A stretch of DNA of 55,318 nt from the NCBI GenBank assembly GCA_030018275.1, contig JASEGB010000010.1, positions 1-55,318 of the forward strand, in the 5' to 3' direction. This document shows, in pieces, positions 36,172-44,442 of this stretch (position 1 is its first letter; each line of letters opens with the position of its first letter). Position numbers and translations under genes: made by a program. Under the pieces are notes generated by a model. The model did no database searches, was not told the DNA's origin, and saw only the letters and a list, made by a program, of their open reading frames with translations. This stretch comes from Actinomycetota bacterium (GTDB lineage: Bacteria > Actinomycetota > Aquicultoria > Subteraquimicrobiales > Subteraquimicrobiaceae).

Positions 36172-36867
36172 GTGAAGATAAAAGGATTCTCTGGGGTAAA
36201 GAAGGAAGCTACCTTAATCGCAGTTTCAGTCCTCTGTCTCATCCTCTCCGGTTGTATTACGTTTACCTTCGAAACGAAGATTAATCCAGATGGTTCAGGA
36301 AGACGAATTCAGGATATCGCCTTGGAGAGTAGTTTCGCACGAATGCTGGAGTCTGCGGCAAAAAAGTCTGGAAAAACCAGTTTAAAAGAGGAATTAAAGA
36401 AAAATCTACCAAAGGAAGGGAAATTAAGAATCTACACAAAAAAGGGTAAAGTTCACTATGAGGTCAGTTTCGATTTTAAAGACATCGATGAACTGAACAG
36501 GATAAATAAAAAGCTCAGCGCGGTCAGGGACATTTCAACCAACGTGAAATTGACCAAAAAAGATTCAATATTCCTGGCCCTCTACGATTTCCAAGAAAAA
36601 ATTCCACCCTTAGAGGCAACTGAACTTGAACAACTGGAAATGATCGGGGCATATTCGATCGTGTATAAGCTGAACATGCCCGGGAAAATTATTAAAGCAA
36701 ATACCAATGAAATTGAAGGCGAAACTGCTATCTGGGATATAAATCCCTTCAAGGGAAAAGAAATACGGGCAAAATCAAGATATATCCGATGGTGGGCAAT
36801 TTCATTCCTGCTTTTCCTTTTGGTTTTAATCTCAGCGGGGGGTATCCTTTTAAGGAAAAGGGGTTAA
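36172..36867 (+). CDS. membrane-anchored lipoprotein, LppM/DUF3153-like
   Basis: A 231-residue exported protein. A basic N-terminus is followed by a hydrophobic stretch and the lipobox LILSGC, so it should be lipid-anchored. The region after it (TFETKINPDGSGRRIQDIAL) resembles LppM-type domains, and a C-terminal membrane segment (about 206-226) ends with basic residues. A GTG at 36172 with GGGAGG seven bases before is preferred over the ATG at 36157. Function unknown. It overlaps the convergent DUF72 gene by four bases. Confidence 0.7.
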   Translation: MKIKGFSGVKKEATLIAVSVLCLILSGCITFTFETKINPDGSGRRIQDIALESSFARMLESAAKKSGKTSLKEELKKNLPKEGKLRIYTKKGKVHYEVSFDFKDIDELNRINKKLSAVRDISTNVKLTKKDSIFLALYDFQEKIPPLEATELEQLEMIGAYSIVYKLNMPGKIIKANTNEIEGETAIWDINPFKGKEIRAKSRYIRWWAISFLLFLLVLISAGGILLRKRG

Positions 36868-37574
36868 ACAGTCAATATTTCCTTAAACCTTAAAGCGTCG
36901 TCGAACATGACGATATTGTTGAACATACAGTAGGTCACCTTGTGCCTACTGCATTTTTCCTTTAGCCACAGAAGCTCTTCTTTAGAATACTTATGTCTGT
37001 AACCGGGACCTCCATGGAGTCGGAAGTATTTTATTTCTCCATGGAGTGACTCTCCTTCAAAGGGATCCACGCAGTGGATCAAATTCAATTCGCGGCAAAG
37101 GGCGATGATATCCCGGTCATCCCATTCCCCTCGGGGTTCCCAAACCATAAGGAAATCATGGCGGTCGATAGTTTTGAAGAAATTCTTAAGGTTCTTAATA
37201 TTTTCGGTCGTGGGTTTGAAGCTCGCGGGGCACTGGAAGAGGATGATTCTTGCACTCAGGGCTCTTCCTATCTCCTTTGTCCTTCTCCAAGCTTCAAAAA
37301 CTTCCCCCGTGGGTCTAAAAAAGCCATATTTTCCCCCGCACTCTTCGGATACTTGTAGGCCGGCTTTTTTATAGGTAGGGCTCTTCGAAGGATGTGTTAT
37401 TAACTGCCAAGCTTTCAGGGTGAATTCAAAACCATTTGGAGCTTCACCCCGCCATTTTAAAACGGTCTCAATTTTTGGTAAATTATAGAAGGTTCTTTGG
37501 ATTTCTATCACATCAAAGTGCTCGAAATACCTTTGTTTTTTAACGGGAAAACCGCAGCAGCCAACCTTTATCAT
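36864..37574 (-). CDS. DUF72 family TIM-barrel protein
   Basis: A 236-residue protein of the YecE-like DUF72 family. Features are KVGCCGFP at the start, TFYNLPKIETVLKWRGEAPNGFEFTLKAWQLITH, ILFQCPASFKPT, VWEPRGEW and YFRLHGGPGYRHKYS near the C-terminus. No biochemical function is established for the family. The ATG at 37574 is chosen because homology starts there. Confidence 0.88.
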   Translation of the reverse strand: MIKVGCCGFPVKKQRYFEHFDVIEIQRTFYNLPKIETVLKWRGEAPNGFEFTLKAWQLITHPSKSPTYKKAGLQVSEECGGKYGFFRPTGEVFEAWRRTKEIGRALSARIILFQCPASFKPTTENIKNLKNFFKTIDRHDFLMVWEPRGEWDDRDIIALCRELNLIHCVDPFEGESLHGEIKYFRLHGGPGYRHKYSKEELLWLKEKCSRHKVTYCMFNNIVMFDDALRFKEILTV

Positions 37575-37619
37575 GGCACTTAACTCCACACGTGGATCAT
37601 AAATCCAAAACCAGCCTCT

Positions 37620-37696
37620 TTAATTCAAAATTAAAGTTCTAAAATTTTTGGATTTTGAACTGTAATTTTGATTTTTGATCTTTGCATTTTAAATTT
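37620..37696. repeat. AT-rich 7-bp-period repeat, copy 1
   Basis: The 50 bases 37646-37695 match 47011-47060 at 48 of 50 positions, in the same orientation. Units such as TTTTGGA, TTTTGAA, TTTGATT and TTTGATC show the same seven-base period as the GC-richer repeats. The surrounding gap 37575-37872 holds no gene. Confidence 0.75.
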
Positions 37697-37872
37697 TCTT
37701 ATGGTTTGAAATAGGGAACGTTTAGGAAATCCGTTATTAAGGATATCAACACTCACCCTCATTTTCCAGATTTAAATAAGTTCGTGAGTTGGAACTTCCA
37801 AAAATTATGAAACTTTTCCTGAAACCTTCCCTTCAAAAATGATAGAATACTTCTGGAGGGGAGGTGAATTAA

Positions 37873-38109
37873 ATGGTCAATGCTTATGTCCTCATAAATG
37901 CCGAAGCCGGTAAGGCTGGAAATGTGGTTAGAGAAGTATCGAGAATTGCAGGTGTGAAATCCACTCATGCCGTCACCGGTCCCTATGATGCCATTGCCTT
38001 CGTTGAAGCAGCGGATTTCAACGCCTTGGGGGAATTGGTTGTAGCAAGAATTCAAAAAGTGGAAGGAGTTAACCGTACTCTCTCCTGCATCGTCGTAGAA
38101 CTGAGCTAA
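37873..38109 (+). CDS. stand-alone Lrp/AsnC ligand-binding (RAM) domain protein
   Basis: A 78-residue protein that is only the effector-binding domain of Lrp/AsnC regulators, without the DNA-binding helix-turn-helix. It begins VNAYVLINAEAGKAGNVVREVSRI and contains GVKSTHAVTGPYDAIAFVEA. Such proteins bind amino acids and form dimers or larger rings. GGGGAGGTG precedes the start. It overlaps the stop of the convergent nitroreductase gene. Confidence 0.9.
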   Translation: MVNAYVLINAEAGKAGNVVREVSRIAGVKSTHAVTGPYDAIAFVEAADFNALGELVVARIQKVEGVNRTLSCIVVELS

Positions 38110-38828
38110 AATTCCTCTTTGTGGACGATTTCAGAGAGGCTTTTTCTGGAAGGGGATTTGGGGATAATATCTGGGTGTCCCAAAACAAGGATTCCCAAAC
38201 TTAAATAGTTTTTTGGGATACCCAGAAGCTTTCCCAGCCTCATTCTGTGATCCGCGTGATCGCATGGAGAGCCATACCAATGGCTGCCAATGCCCAAAGC
38301 CGTTGCTGCAAGCATCATATTTTGCACCGCACAAGCCACACTAGCAAGACTGGTCCAGGGTTTACATAATCCGCGTTTACTTTTATCCATCAACACCGCT
38401 ATATGCACGGGGGCTTGGATAAAAGCTCCTTTGATCATTCTTTTCGCCAACTCTCTCCCAAACTTTGTCGAGCTAAGATGCTCCACTATATCCACGATTC
38501 CAGAGGATTCCAAAAGAAGGGAAACGATTTTGGGAATTCCCATCCCTTCGACCATGCGCTTGAAATCTTCACGACTACAGATTTTCTTCGACCTCTCCAC
38601 AGCTTTTTTGTCCAAAAGAGCGCGTTCACAGGCCTCAGCGGCTATACATGCAATTTCCTCTCTGATCTTTCTATTCTTAACCACGATAAACTCCCAAGGT
38701 TGTGCATTAGACTCGGAGGGAGCCCACCTTGCGGCATCCAAAATTTGCCCCAAAATTTGCTCCGGAATAGGTTTTTTCCTGAATTTCCTTATGCTTCTTC
38801 TGGATTTGATGGCCTCGAAGACGTCCAT
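38106..38828 (-). CDS. nitroreductase family protein
   Basis: A 240-residue flavin enzyme of the NAD(P)H nitroreductase fold. FMN-site segments KSRRSIRKFRKKPI at the start, AARWAPSESNAQPWEFIVV (about 33-51) and LGIGSHWYG in the second half are visible. An insert of ~50 residues in the middle distinguishes it from the shortest members. Substrate unknown. The ATG at 38828 with GAGGA upstream is chosen over a TTG seven codons earlier. Confidence 0.88.
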   Translation of the reverse strand: MDVFEAIKSRRSIRKFRKKPIPEQILGQILDAARWAPSESNAQPWEFIVVKNRKIREEIACIAAEACERALLDKKAVERSKKICSREDFKRMVEGMGIPKIVSLLLESSGIVDIVEHLSSTKFGRELAKRMIKGAFIQAPVHIAVLMDKSKRGLCKPWTSLASVACAVQNMMLAATALGIGSHWYGSPCDHADHRMRLGKLLGIPKNYLSLGILVLGHPDIIPKSPSRKSLSEIVHKEEF

Positions 38829-38932
38829 TTCTTTTTCCTCATATATCAAAGCAAAGATAACGTGAAAGTCAAGAGAAAAGACATTTATGCAGCTAAAAAT
38901 GGATTTTAAGAATGAAAGAAGAGGTAGAAAGT

Positions 38933-38940
38933 GCTATAAT
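38933..38940 (+). promoter_or_regulatory. extended -10 promoter of the DUF2892 gene
   Basis: GTGCTATAAT contains the extended -10 pattern TGnTATAAT, 48 bases before the start codon. No good -35 is seen, as is common with extended -10 promoters. Confidence 0.45.
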
Positions 38941-38987
38941 TAATATTGGAGCTATGAGCTGAGTCTCCCAAGAGGAGGGGATGAAGA

Positions 38988-39221
38988 ATGAAGCGGAACG
39001 TGGGTATTATTGATAGGGTGATCAGAGTGATCTTGGGAATCGTTTTGCTGGCATATTTCGCAACAAACTACACAGAACTCGTTTTGTTTTGGAACATCGT
39101 ACTACTTGTAGTCGGACTTGGTTTCTTGCTCACAGGTATCATCGGTTATTGCCCTATCTACGCTCTTCTAGGCATAGAGAGTTTTGAATTTCCCGGGATT
39201 CACCGCGTTAAAAAGGCATAA
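38988..39221 (+). CDS. DUF2892 family small membrane protein
   Basis: A 77-residue protein with the family start MKRNVGIIDRVIRVILGI and two membrane segments (about 13-24 and 29-52), ending in the GYCPIYALLGI motif with its conserved Cys. Homologues often accompany sulfurtransferases or thioredoxins. No function is known. A strong ribosome site (GAGGAGGGGATG) precedes it. Confidence 0.9.
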   Translation: MKRNVGIIDRVIRVILGIVLLAYFATNYTELVLFWNIVLLVVGLGFLLTGIIGYCPIYALLGIESFEFPGIHRVKKA

Positions 39222-39298
39222 AAACAAATTAGAATACTCAGTAGTTTTGCCAGCGCCAGCTCATAGCTTCATATTCCCCCCTATTTCTTTCGCATTCC

Positions 39299-39520
39299 TT
39301 ATACTGTTTCCACCTTTTTTACCTCTGGAACCAGTTGTTTTAAGGTTCTTTCGATTCCCATCTTTAAAGTCATCTCAGCCATGGGACAACCACAGCAAGC
39401 CCCAGTGAGTTTCACCTTCACCACACCATTTTCGGTAACTTCACATAATTCTACATCCCCCCCATCCGCCTGCAACGAGGGTCTGATCTTGGCTAATGCC
39501 TCTTTAACTTTTTCTCTCAT
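39299..39520 (-). CDS. NifU C-terminal-domain Fe-S carrier protein
   Basis: A 73-residue protein consisting of the NifU C-terminal domain. The cluster-binding CxxC is in GACCGCPMAEMTLKMGIE, preceded by the family segment IRPSLQADGGDVEL. It would assemble or carry an [Fe-S] cluster, fitting a cell rich in Fe-S enzymes. It lies 21 bases downstream of PEP carboxylase. Confidence 0.93.
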   Translation of the reverse strand: MREKVKEALAKIRPSLQADGGDVELCEVTENGVVKVKLTGACCGCPMAEMTLKMGIERTLKQLVPEVKKVETV

Positions 39521-39541
39521 TCAAATCATCTCCTAGATAAA

Positions 39542-41158
39542 TTAGCCCAAACTTTTCCTGATTGTGCCAAGTTTGATAACCCATTCTCTCACCAGGTTAT
39601 ATTCTAAGCCTTCATCGCTCACCAGGTGTTCTCCATCAACACCGATTACTTGCTTGAGCATGGGCTTCATGGTCTCCAAGATCGTTGCATAGAATCTATC
39701 TTCCTTGTTTCGAATACCAACTTTAATGCCCAAGTGATCCTCGATGAACTTTAGATCCTCCTCAACCTGGGAAATTACCGAAGAAGGAAGGAACTCCCCG
39801 GCATTCTTGAAATGGACGAATCTACACGCGAAGGACAAATCCTTTTTTAGTCCAATGCAGGTTTTAAGGAGAGCCTTGAGGGCATTCTCACCATATCTGG
39901 TTAGTACCTCGTGTAAGCCTCGACCCGTGCCTATTATCTCTGGAGGGAGCCCGATGCTATACAGAGCCGCAGTATAGGAAATGACCCGAGGTAATTCGAT
40001 CTCCCTTGTCAACTCGAGGCTCTCTAATTCGGAAACAAGTTCTTTATCGCTTACGAATCTCGCCAGTTCTCTGGGGCGTGGAAGGTCGCGCGCGTAACCC
40101 ACCTCCCCTTTCCTGGTAAGACGGTCCCGATGCTGCGGGATATAATCGGAAATACAACATGCGGGTTCAGCCATCTCATAGAAGGAATGCAGATAGTGCT
40201 TGGTGAATATGCCCATGATGTTCATGAGTTTGGCCTTAAAAGACTCGTCAAAGACCAGAGGAGGGAGGAAAGGGAGTTTCCTCTGCAGGATTTTAACGAG
40301 TTTTCGTGTCTTCTCATAACCATGATCGTATCTCATACCCGATTGGACGGTAAGCGTCCGAATTCCACCATACTCCTTTAAGGTACTATTCACATTTTCC
40401 AGAGTGAAATGTCCTCTAAAGGGAAGGGTCCCTCCCCCCAAGATGGGACAGATGTTGATCCCCGTTTCCCGTGCGAGCCTATAGCCCTCAGCAATGGCGA
40501 TCTTATTGGAAAGGATTGCGGGCACCATTCCATAGGATAAAGCAAGGTCCGAGCGTCCAAGCATGAATCTCAGCCGACTCACGGTGAGTCCCATTCTCTG
40601 ACATCCCTCGATGTAGCCCTTAAGCATGAAGTAAATATCGAGTATTTGAGGGACGGTTTCCACAAGGGGTATCAATTGGACGAGATTGGGATCTCTGCTC
40701 AACCCGAACTCCTTGTGTGCCAATTCGATGACATCGATGATCCTTTCCCTCACGCTAAGAAGTTCCTGAACCCCCGTGCACATGGGCGAGATAACTTCCC
40801 TTACAGCATAGACTCGAGAGCGTTTCCAGGCGTGATAGTTGGCTTCCACGATGGACATCAAAGCCATGAGTTGTCTGAATACACTTTCTTCAATGCCACT
40901 GGGAATTCGTGGGGTGATAAATACATCCCTTCCGGGAACGATTCCTTTACCCAGTAAGCCCAGGACAACCTGGGAAGTTTGCATATATGGTGTTAGTTTC
41001 CCCTCGAAGTCCACCATGGCTTCCTCTAATCCCAGACCCTCAGGAAGGGGAGTAAGAGAAAAAATCGCTTCCTCGGGTTCCTCCTGGACGGAGATATACT
41101 TGGACGCAGCATCAGGGTGCTGGGTCATCATCGTCGTTGGAATTCTCAACTCTTCCAC
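39542..41158 (-). CDS. ppcA: phosphoenolpyruvate carboxylase, archaeal type
   Basis: A 538-residue enzyme of the short PEPCase_2 (PpcA) family, unrelated in length to the ~900-residue bacterial enzyme. The family start TTMMTQHPDAASKY, VDFEGKLTPYMQT, RFMLGRSDLALSYGM and GGGTLPFRGHFT are present. It makes oxaloacetate from PEP and bicarbonate, supplying C4 compounds to an autotroph. This type is mainly archaeal with scattered anaerobic bacteria, so it may have been acquired by transfer. Confidence 0.95.
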   Translation of the reverse strand: MEELRIPTTMMTQHPDAASKYISVQEEPEEAIFSLTPLPEGLGLEEAMVDFEGKLTPYMQTSQVVLGLLGKGIVPGRDVFITPRIPSGIEESVFRQLMALMSIVEANYHAWKRSRVYAVREVISPMCTGVQELLSVRERIIDVIELAHKEFGLSRDPNLVQLIPLVETVPQILDIYFMLKGYIEGCQRMGLTVSRLRFMLGRSDLALSYGMVPAILSNKIAIAEGYRLARETGINICPILGGGTLPFRGHFTLENVNSTLKEYGGIRTLTVQSGMRYDHGYEKTRKLVKILQRKLPFLPPLVFDESFKAKLMNIMGIFTKHYLHSFYEMAEPACCISDYIPQHRDRLTRKGEVGYARDLPRPRELARFVSDKELVSELESLELTREIELPRVISYTAALYSIGLPPEIIGTGRGLHEVLTRYGENALKALLKTCIGLKKDLSFACRFVHFKNAGEFLPSSVISQVEEDLKFIEDHLGIKVGIRNKEDRFYATILETMKPMLKQVIGVDGEHLVSDEGLEYNLVREWVIKLGTIRKSLG

Positions 41159-41161
41159 CCT

Positions 41162-41246
41162 TATTTCCCCCTATTAGTGGGGAGTGAGGAGTCGGGAGTC
41201 GGTAGTAAAAGATTTAGATTCACACTTCCGACTACCCACTAAGAAA
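41162..41246. repeat. heptad-period hairpin repeat between the DUF488 gene and ppcA
   Basis: AGTGGGG, AGTGAGG, AGTCGGG, AGTCGGT and AGTAAAAGAT on the left, with ACTTCCGACTACCCACT and CGGACTCTC as the complementary arm. It has the same design as 32272-32350. Confidence 0.65.
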
Positions 41247-41687
41247 CTACGGACTCTCTCCGCGGGGGATCCACTGGCGTTTCTCATCGATGATGTGGAT
41301 CACTTCCCACCCACTCCTCTGTAACTCTCTGCCTATGAATCTACGATGGCACTTCCAAGGCAGCCTTTCTGAACACATTACCACAGTCTTAGTTCTAGTA
41401 GCAATGCCCTCCAAGCTCTCAATGCCTTCTCTGAATTGTTGAGAAAGGGTATGGGCTTCATAGCCACCCGAGCGATAACCTCCCAACTCCTCACCCAAGT
41501 AGACGTAGCCAATTCCCGCTTCACTCAAAATATGGGCGAGATTCTCCCTTTTAAAGTGCTCTAACTTACTTGTGGGAAACCTTCTGACATCGACCAAAGT
41601 TTGGATTCCATAATATTCAAGCAATTCTATGAATTCATCCGAGCCTCTTGTGCTTGAACCAATGGTGTATATCCTTTTTTCGTGCAC
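41247..41687 (-). CDS. DUF488 family protein
   Basis: A 146-residue protein with the DUF488 features IYTIGSSTRGSDEFIELL, VDVRRFPTSKLEHF, GIGYVYLGEELGG and VVMCSERLPWKCHRRFI, a conserved Cys and Arg/His-rich region. Function unknown; the fold is related to nucleic-acid-linked enzymes. GTG start with GGGGAG upstream. Confidence 0.9.
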   Translation of the reverse strand: MHEKRIYTIGSSTRGSDEFIELLEYYGIQTLVDVRRFPTSKLEHFKRENLAHILSEAGIGYVYLGEELGGYRSGGYEAHTLSQQFREGIESLEGIATRTKTVVMCSERLPWKCHRRFIGRELQRSGWEVIHIIDEKRQWIPRGESP

Positions 41688-41713
41688 TTGAAGCTCCCCT
41701 GAAAAGAGGAATA

Positions 41714-41917
41714 TCAGACTCCTATTACTTCTCCCTTGATCGTGGAATCGATGTGAAGAAAGCCCAGAGAGTTACAAGGGGCGAAGATCTTATCGGTGGG
41801 ACTGCCAGGATTGAAGAAAAGTATCCCGTTTAATAACTTCAACACGCCCACTTTAACCAAGTCCCCTGCATGTAGGAGGAGACTGTCTAACTCCCTCTTT
41901 AACCTCCTCTCGACCAT
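41714..41917 (-). pseudogene. remnant of a YfcE/MJ0936-type phosphodiesterase
   Basis: The open frame holds [11 protein letters not shown], the metal-binding HAGD motif of this phosphoesterase family. It is followed almost at once by ILFFNPGSPTD and a C-terminal sheet (LGFLHIDSTIKGEVIGV) that belong ~90 residues later. So the middle of the gene is missing. Its 5' part overlaps the 3' end of lon in another frame, which suggests that one deletion affected both. Confidence 0.5.
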
Positions 41918-44270
41918 ACGGTCGCCTCATTCCCTCCGTCACAAGAGCCATTTTTAGCACCTCGTCCATATGTTCAGCAAAGATACACTTTAAACCTTTA
42001 AGAACATGCTCTGGCACCAGCTCTAAATCCTTCTCATTATCCTTTGGAAGGATGACTTCCTTCAACCCAGCCCTGTGGGCTGCAAGTATCTTCTCTTTTA
42101 TGCCTCCCACCGGAAGGACATGGCCTCTCAAAGTAATCTCACCGGTCATGCCCACATCCTTTCTCGCCGCTTGCTTGGTTAAAGCCGAAACGAGAGCGGT
42201 GGCCATGGTGATTCCAGCGGATGGACCATCCTTTGGAATTGCTCCAGCGGGGACGTGGATGTGGATATCGTATTTGTCGTAGAAATCTCCCTCTATTTTA
42301 AGAGCTGAAGCTCTGGAGCGGATGTAACTTACAGCCGCTTGAGCCGATTCACGCATTATCTCTCCCAAATGGCCGGTTAGGATCAGCTTGCCCTTGCCCT
42401 TCATGATGGTGGCTTCCACAGACATGACATCTCCACCCACTTCTGTCCAGGCTAAAGCAGTGGCCACACCTATCTCATCCTTTTGCTCCGCCACCCCATA
42501 TCTGAACTGAGGGGGTCCTAAGAATTCTTGAAGATTCCTCGCGGTGACTTTAACCTCCTCCTCTTTACCTTCCACCACCGATCGGGCTACCTGACGACAG
42601 ATAGCGGCTATTTTTCTTTCCAGATTCCTCACTCCAGCCTCACGGGTATGCTCCCTGATTATCTTACGCAGGGCATCTTCGCTTATCTCCAATTGCTCCT
42701 TAGTCAATCCATGCGCTTCCAATTGTTTCGGGATGAGGAACAGCTCGCCGATCTTGACCTTTTCTTCCTCTGTGTAACCGGGAAAGTGAATTACCTCCAT
42801 TCGATCCCGAAGGGCTGGGGGGATGGTATCCAAAATGTTTGCCGTGGTTATGAACATGACATTGGATAAATCGAAGGAAACCTCCAGATAGTGGTCGCTG
42901 AAAGCAAAATTCTGCTCGGGATCCAGAACTTCAAGTAGGGCAGCGGAGGGATCTCCTCTAAAGTCGGCTCCTATCTTGTCTATCTCATCCATCATGAAAA
43001 CGGGATTTTTCGTTCCCGCCTGGCAGATTGTTTGAATTATCCTTCCTGGTAAAGCACCTACATAAGTGCGTCTATGTCCTCTTATCTCAGCTTCGTCTCG
43101 AACTCCGCCAAGGGATATGCGAATGAACTTTCTCCCTAATGACCTAGCAATGGATCTTCCAATGGATGTCTTTCCCGTTCCGGGAGGACCTACAAAGCAC
43201 AGGATGGGACCTTTCATCTTCCTCGATAACTTATGGACGGCTAAATATTCCAAGACCCTTTCCTTAGCCTTTTCTAATCCGTAGTGATCCTCGTCCAAGA
43301 TTTTCGCCGCCTCATGAAGGTCAAGTTTCTCCCGATCCTCCCTGGACCAGGGGATGTTGATTAACCAATCCAGATATGTACGGACGACGGAAATCTCGGC
43401 TGAGCTGGGTGGCATCATCTCCAATCTGTCAATTTCCTTAAGAGCCTTTTTCTCAACCTCTGAAGGCATTTTGGCCTCTCTTATCTTTGCCTTTAACTCT
43501 TCTATCTCCGCGGTTCGTTCATCGAGTACCCCAAGTTCCTTCTGAATAGCTCTAAGTTGCTCCCTCAGGAGGTATTCCTTTTGTGTCTTGCCCATTTGCT
43601 CTTTCACTCTGGATTGAATCTTGCTCCCAATCTCTAATATCTCAATCTCCCTATTTAAAAAGCCTCCAATCTTCTGCAGTCGATTCCTGGCATCCATCGC
43701 TTCCAATATTTGTTGTTTCTCCTCGGTTTTAAGGTTTAAATGAAAAGCAATAAAATCTCCCAGCCTACCAGGTTCATCTATATTGAACGCGGCCAATAGG
43801 ACTTCCTGGGGTATGGGCTTCCCCAGTCGGGCACATTTCTCAAACTGGGAAATCAAACTCCTCATGAGGGCCTCGATTTCAAGGGTTTTTTCCTCCGGTT
43901 CCTTTAAAACTTCGATTTTTACCTTGAAGAAGGGTCCCGTTTGCAGAAATTCCCTTATTTTAACCCTCGTTAGCCCCTCCACCAGGGCTTTGGCGGTCCC
44001 ATCGGGGAGTTTGAGCTCTTGCATGATGGTGGCGACACAGCCCACTCCGTACAGGTCTGTGGTTTCCGGCTCCTGTATTTCTGCCTTCTTCTGAGCCGCG
44101 AGTACAATAAAACGATCGCTTTTCATGGCCTCTTCCAAAGCGTTTATGGATCTCTCTCGCCCCACGAAGAGAGGGATCACTAAATTTGGAAAGATGACCA
44201 GATCTCTCAGGGCAATTAGAGGAAGCTCCTCCGGAATTTTAAATTTTTCTTTGGGCATGTCTCCCACCAT
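41853..44270 (-). CDS. lon: ATP-dependent protease Lon
   Basis: An 805-residue AAA+ protease. The N-terminal substrate-binding domain starts [27 protein letters not shown]. The ATPase domain carries GPPGTGKTS (Walker A) and MMDEIDKIG (Walker B). The C-terminal protease domain has the catalytic Ser in PKDGPSAG and the Lys about 43 residues later. The last ~25 residues, [23 protein letters not shown], look unlike a normal Lon end and overlap the phosphodiesterase remnant. The start is uncertain among TTG 44285, ATG 44273 and ATG 44270; 44270 is the best spaced after AAAGGA. Confidence 0.95.
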   Translation of the reverse strand: MVGDMPKEKFKIPEELPLIALRDLVIFPNLVIPLFVGRERSINALEEAMKSDRFIVLAAQKKAEIQEPETTDLYGVGCVATIMQELKLPDGTAKALVEGLTRVKIREFLQTGPFFKVKIEVLKEPEEKTLEIEALMRSLISQFEKCARLGKPIPQEVLLAAFNIDEPGRLGDFIAFHLNLKTEEKQQILEAMDARNRLQKIGGFLNREIEILEIGSKIQSRVKEQMGKTQKEYLLREQLRAIQKELGVLDERTAEIEELKAKIREAKMPSEVEKKALKEIDRLEMMPPSSAEISVVRTYLDWLINIPWSREDREKLDLHEAAKILDEDHYGLEKAKERVLEYLAVHKLSRKMKGPILCFVGPPGTGKTSIGRSIARSLGRKFIRISLGGVRDEAEIRGHRRTYVGALPGRIIQTICQAGTKNPVFMMDEIDKIGADFRGDPSAALLEVLDPEQNFAFSDHYLEVSFDLSNVMFITTANILDTIPPALRDRMEVIHFPGYTEEEKVKIGELFLIPKQLEAHGLTKEQLEISEDALRKIIREHTREAGVRNLERKIAAICRQVARSVVEGKEEEVKVTARNLQEFLGPPQFRYGVAEQKDEIGVATALAWTEVGGDVMSVEATIMKGKGKLILTGHLGEIMRESAQAAVSYIRSRASALKIEGDFYDKYDIHIHVPAGAIPKDGPSAGITMATALVSALTKQAARKDVGMTGEITLRGHVLPVGGIKEKILAAHRAGLKEVILPKDNEKDLELVPEHVLKGLKCIFAEHMDEVLKMALVTEGMRRPYGREEVKEGVRQSPPTCRGLG

Positions 44271-44442
44271 CATCCTTCCTTTCAATGTACATTGTAGTCT
44301 TTTAAGACGAGTTGTAAATCTAACGTTCTTAAAGTTTTCTGCAGATCACCTTGAAATTCCTTTTGAAGACCAAAAACACTTTATTAAAGGATTCATTTCT
44401 GCTTTCATAGAATTTATAAGTATTAAAAATGGAGAAGCTGCC

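Noticed and set aside
44125-44442. Extra 106 residues before the GH57-like protein
   Set aside because: They run antisense through the lon 5' end. A GTG with ribosome site followed by a signal peptide is at 44443.
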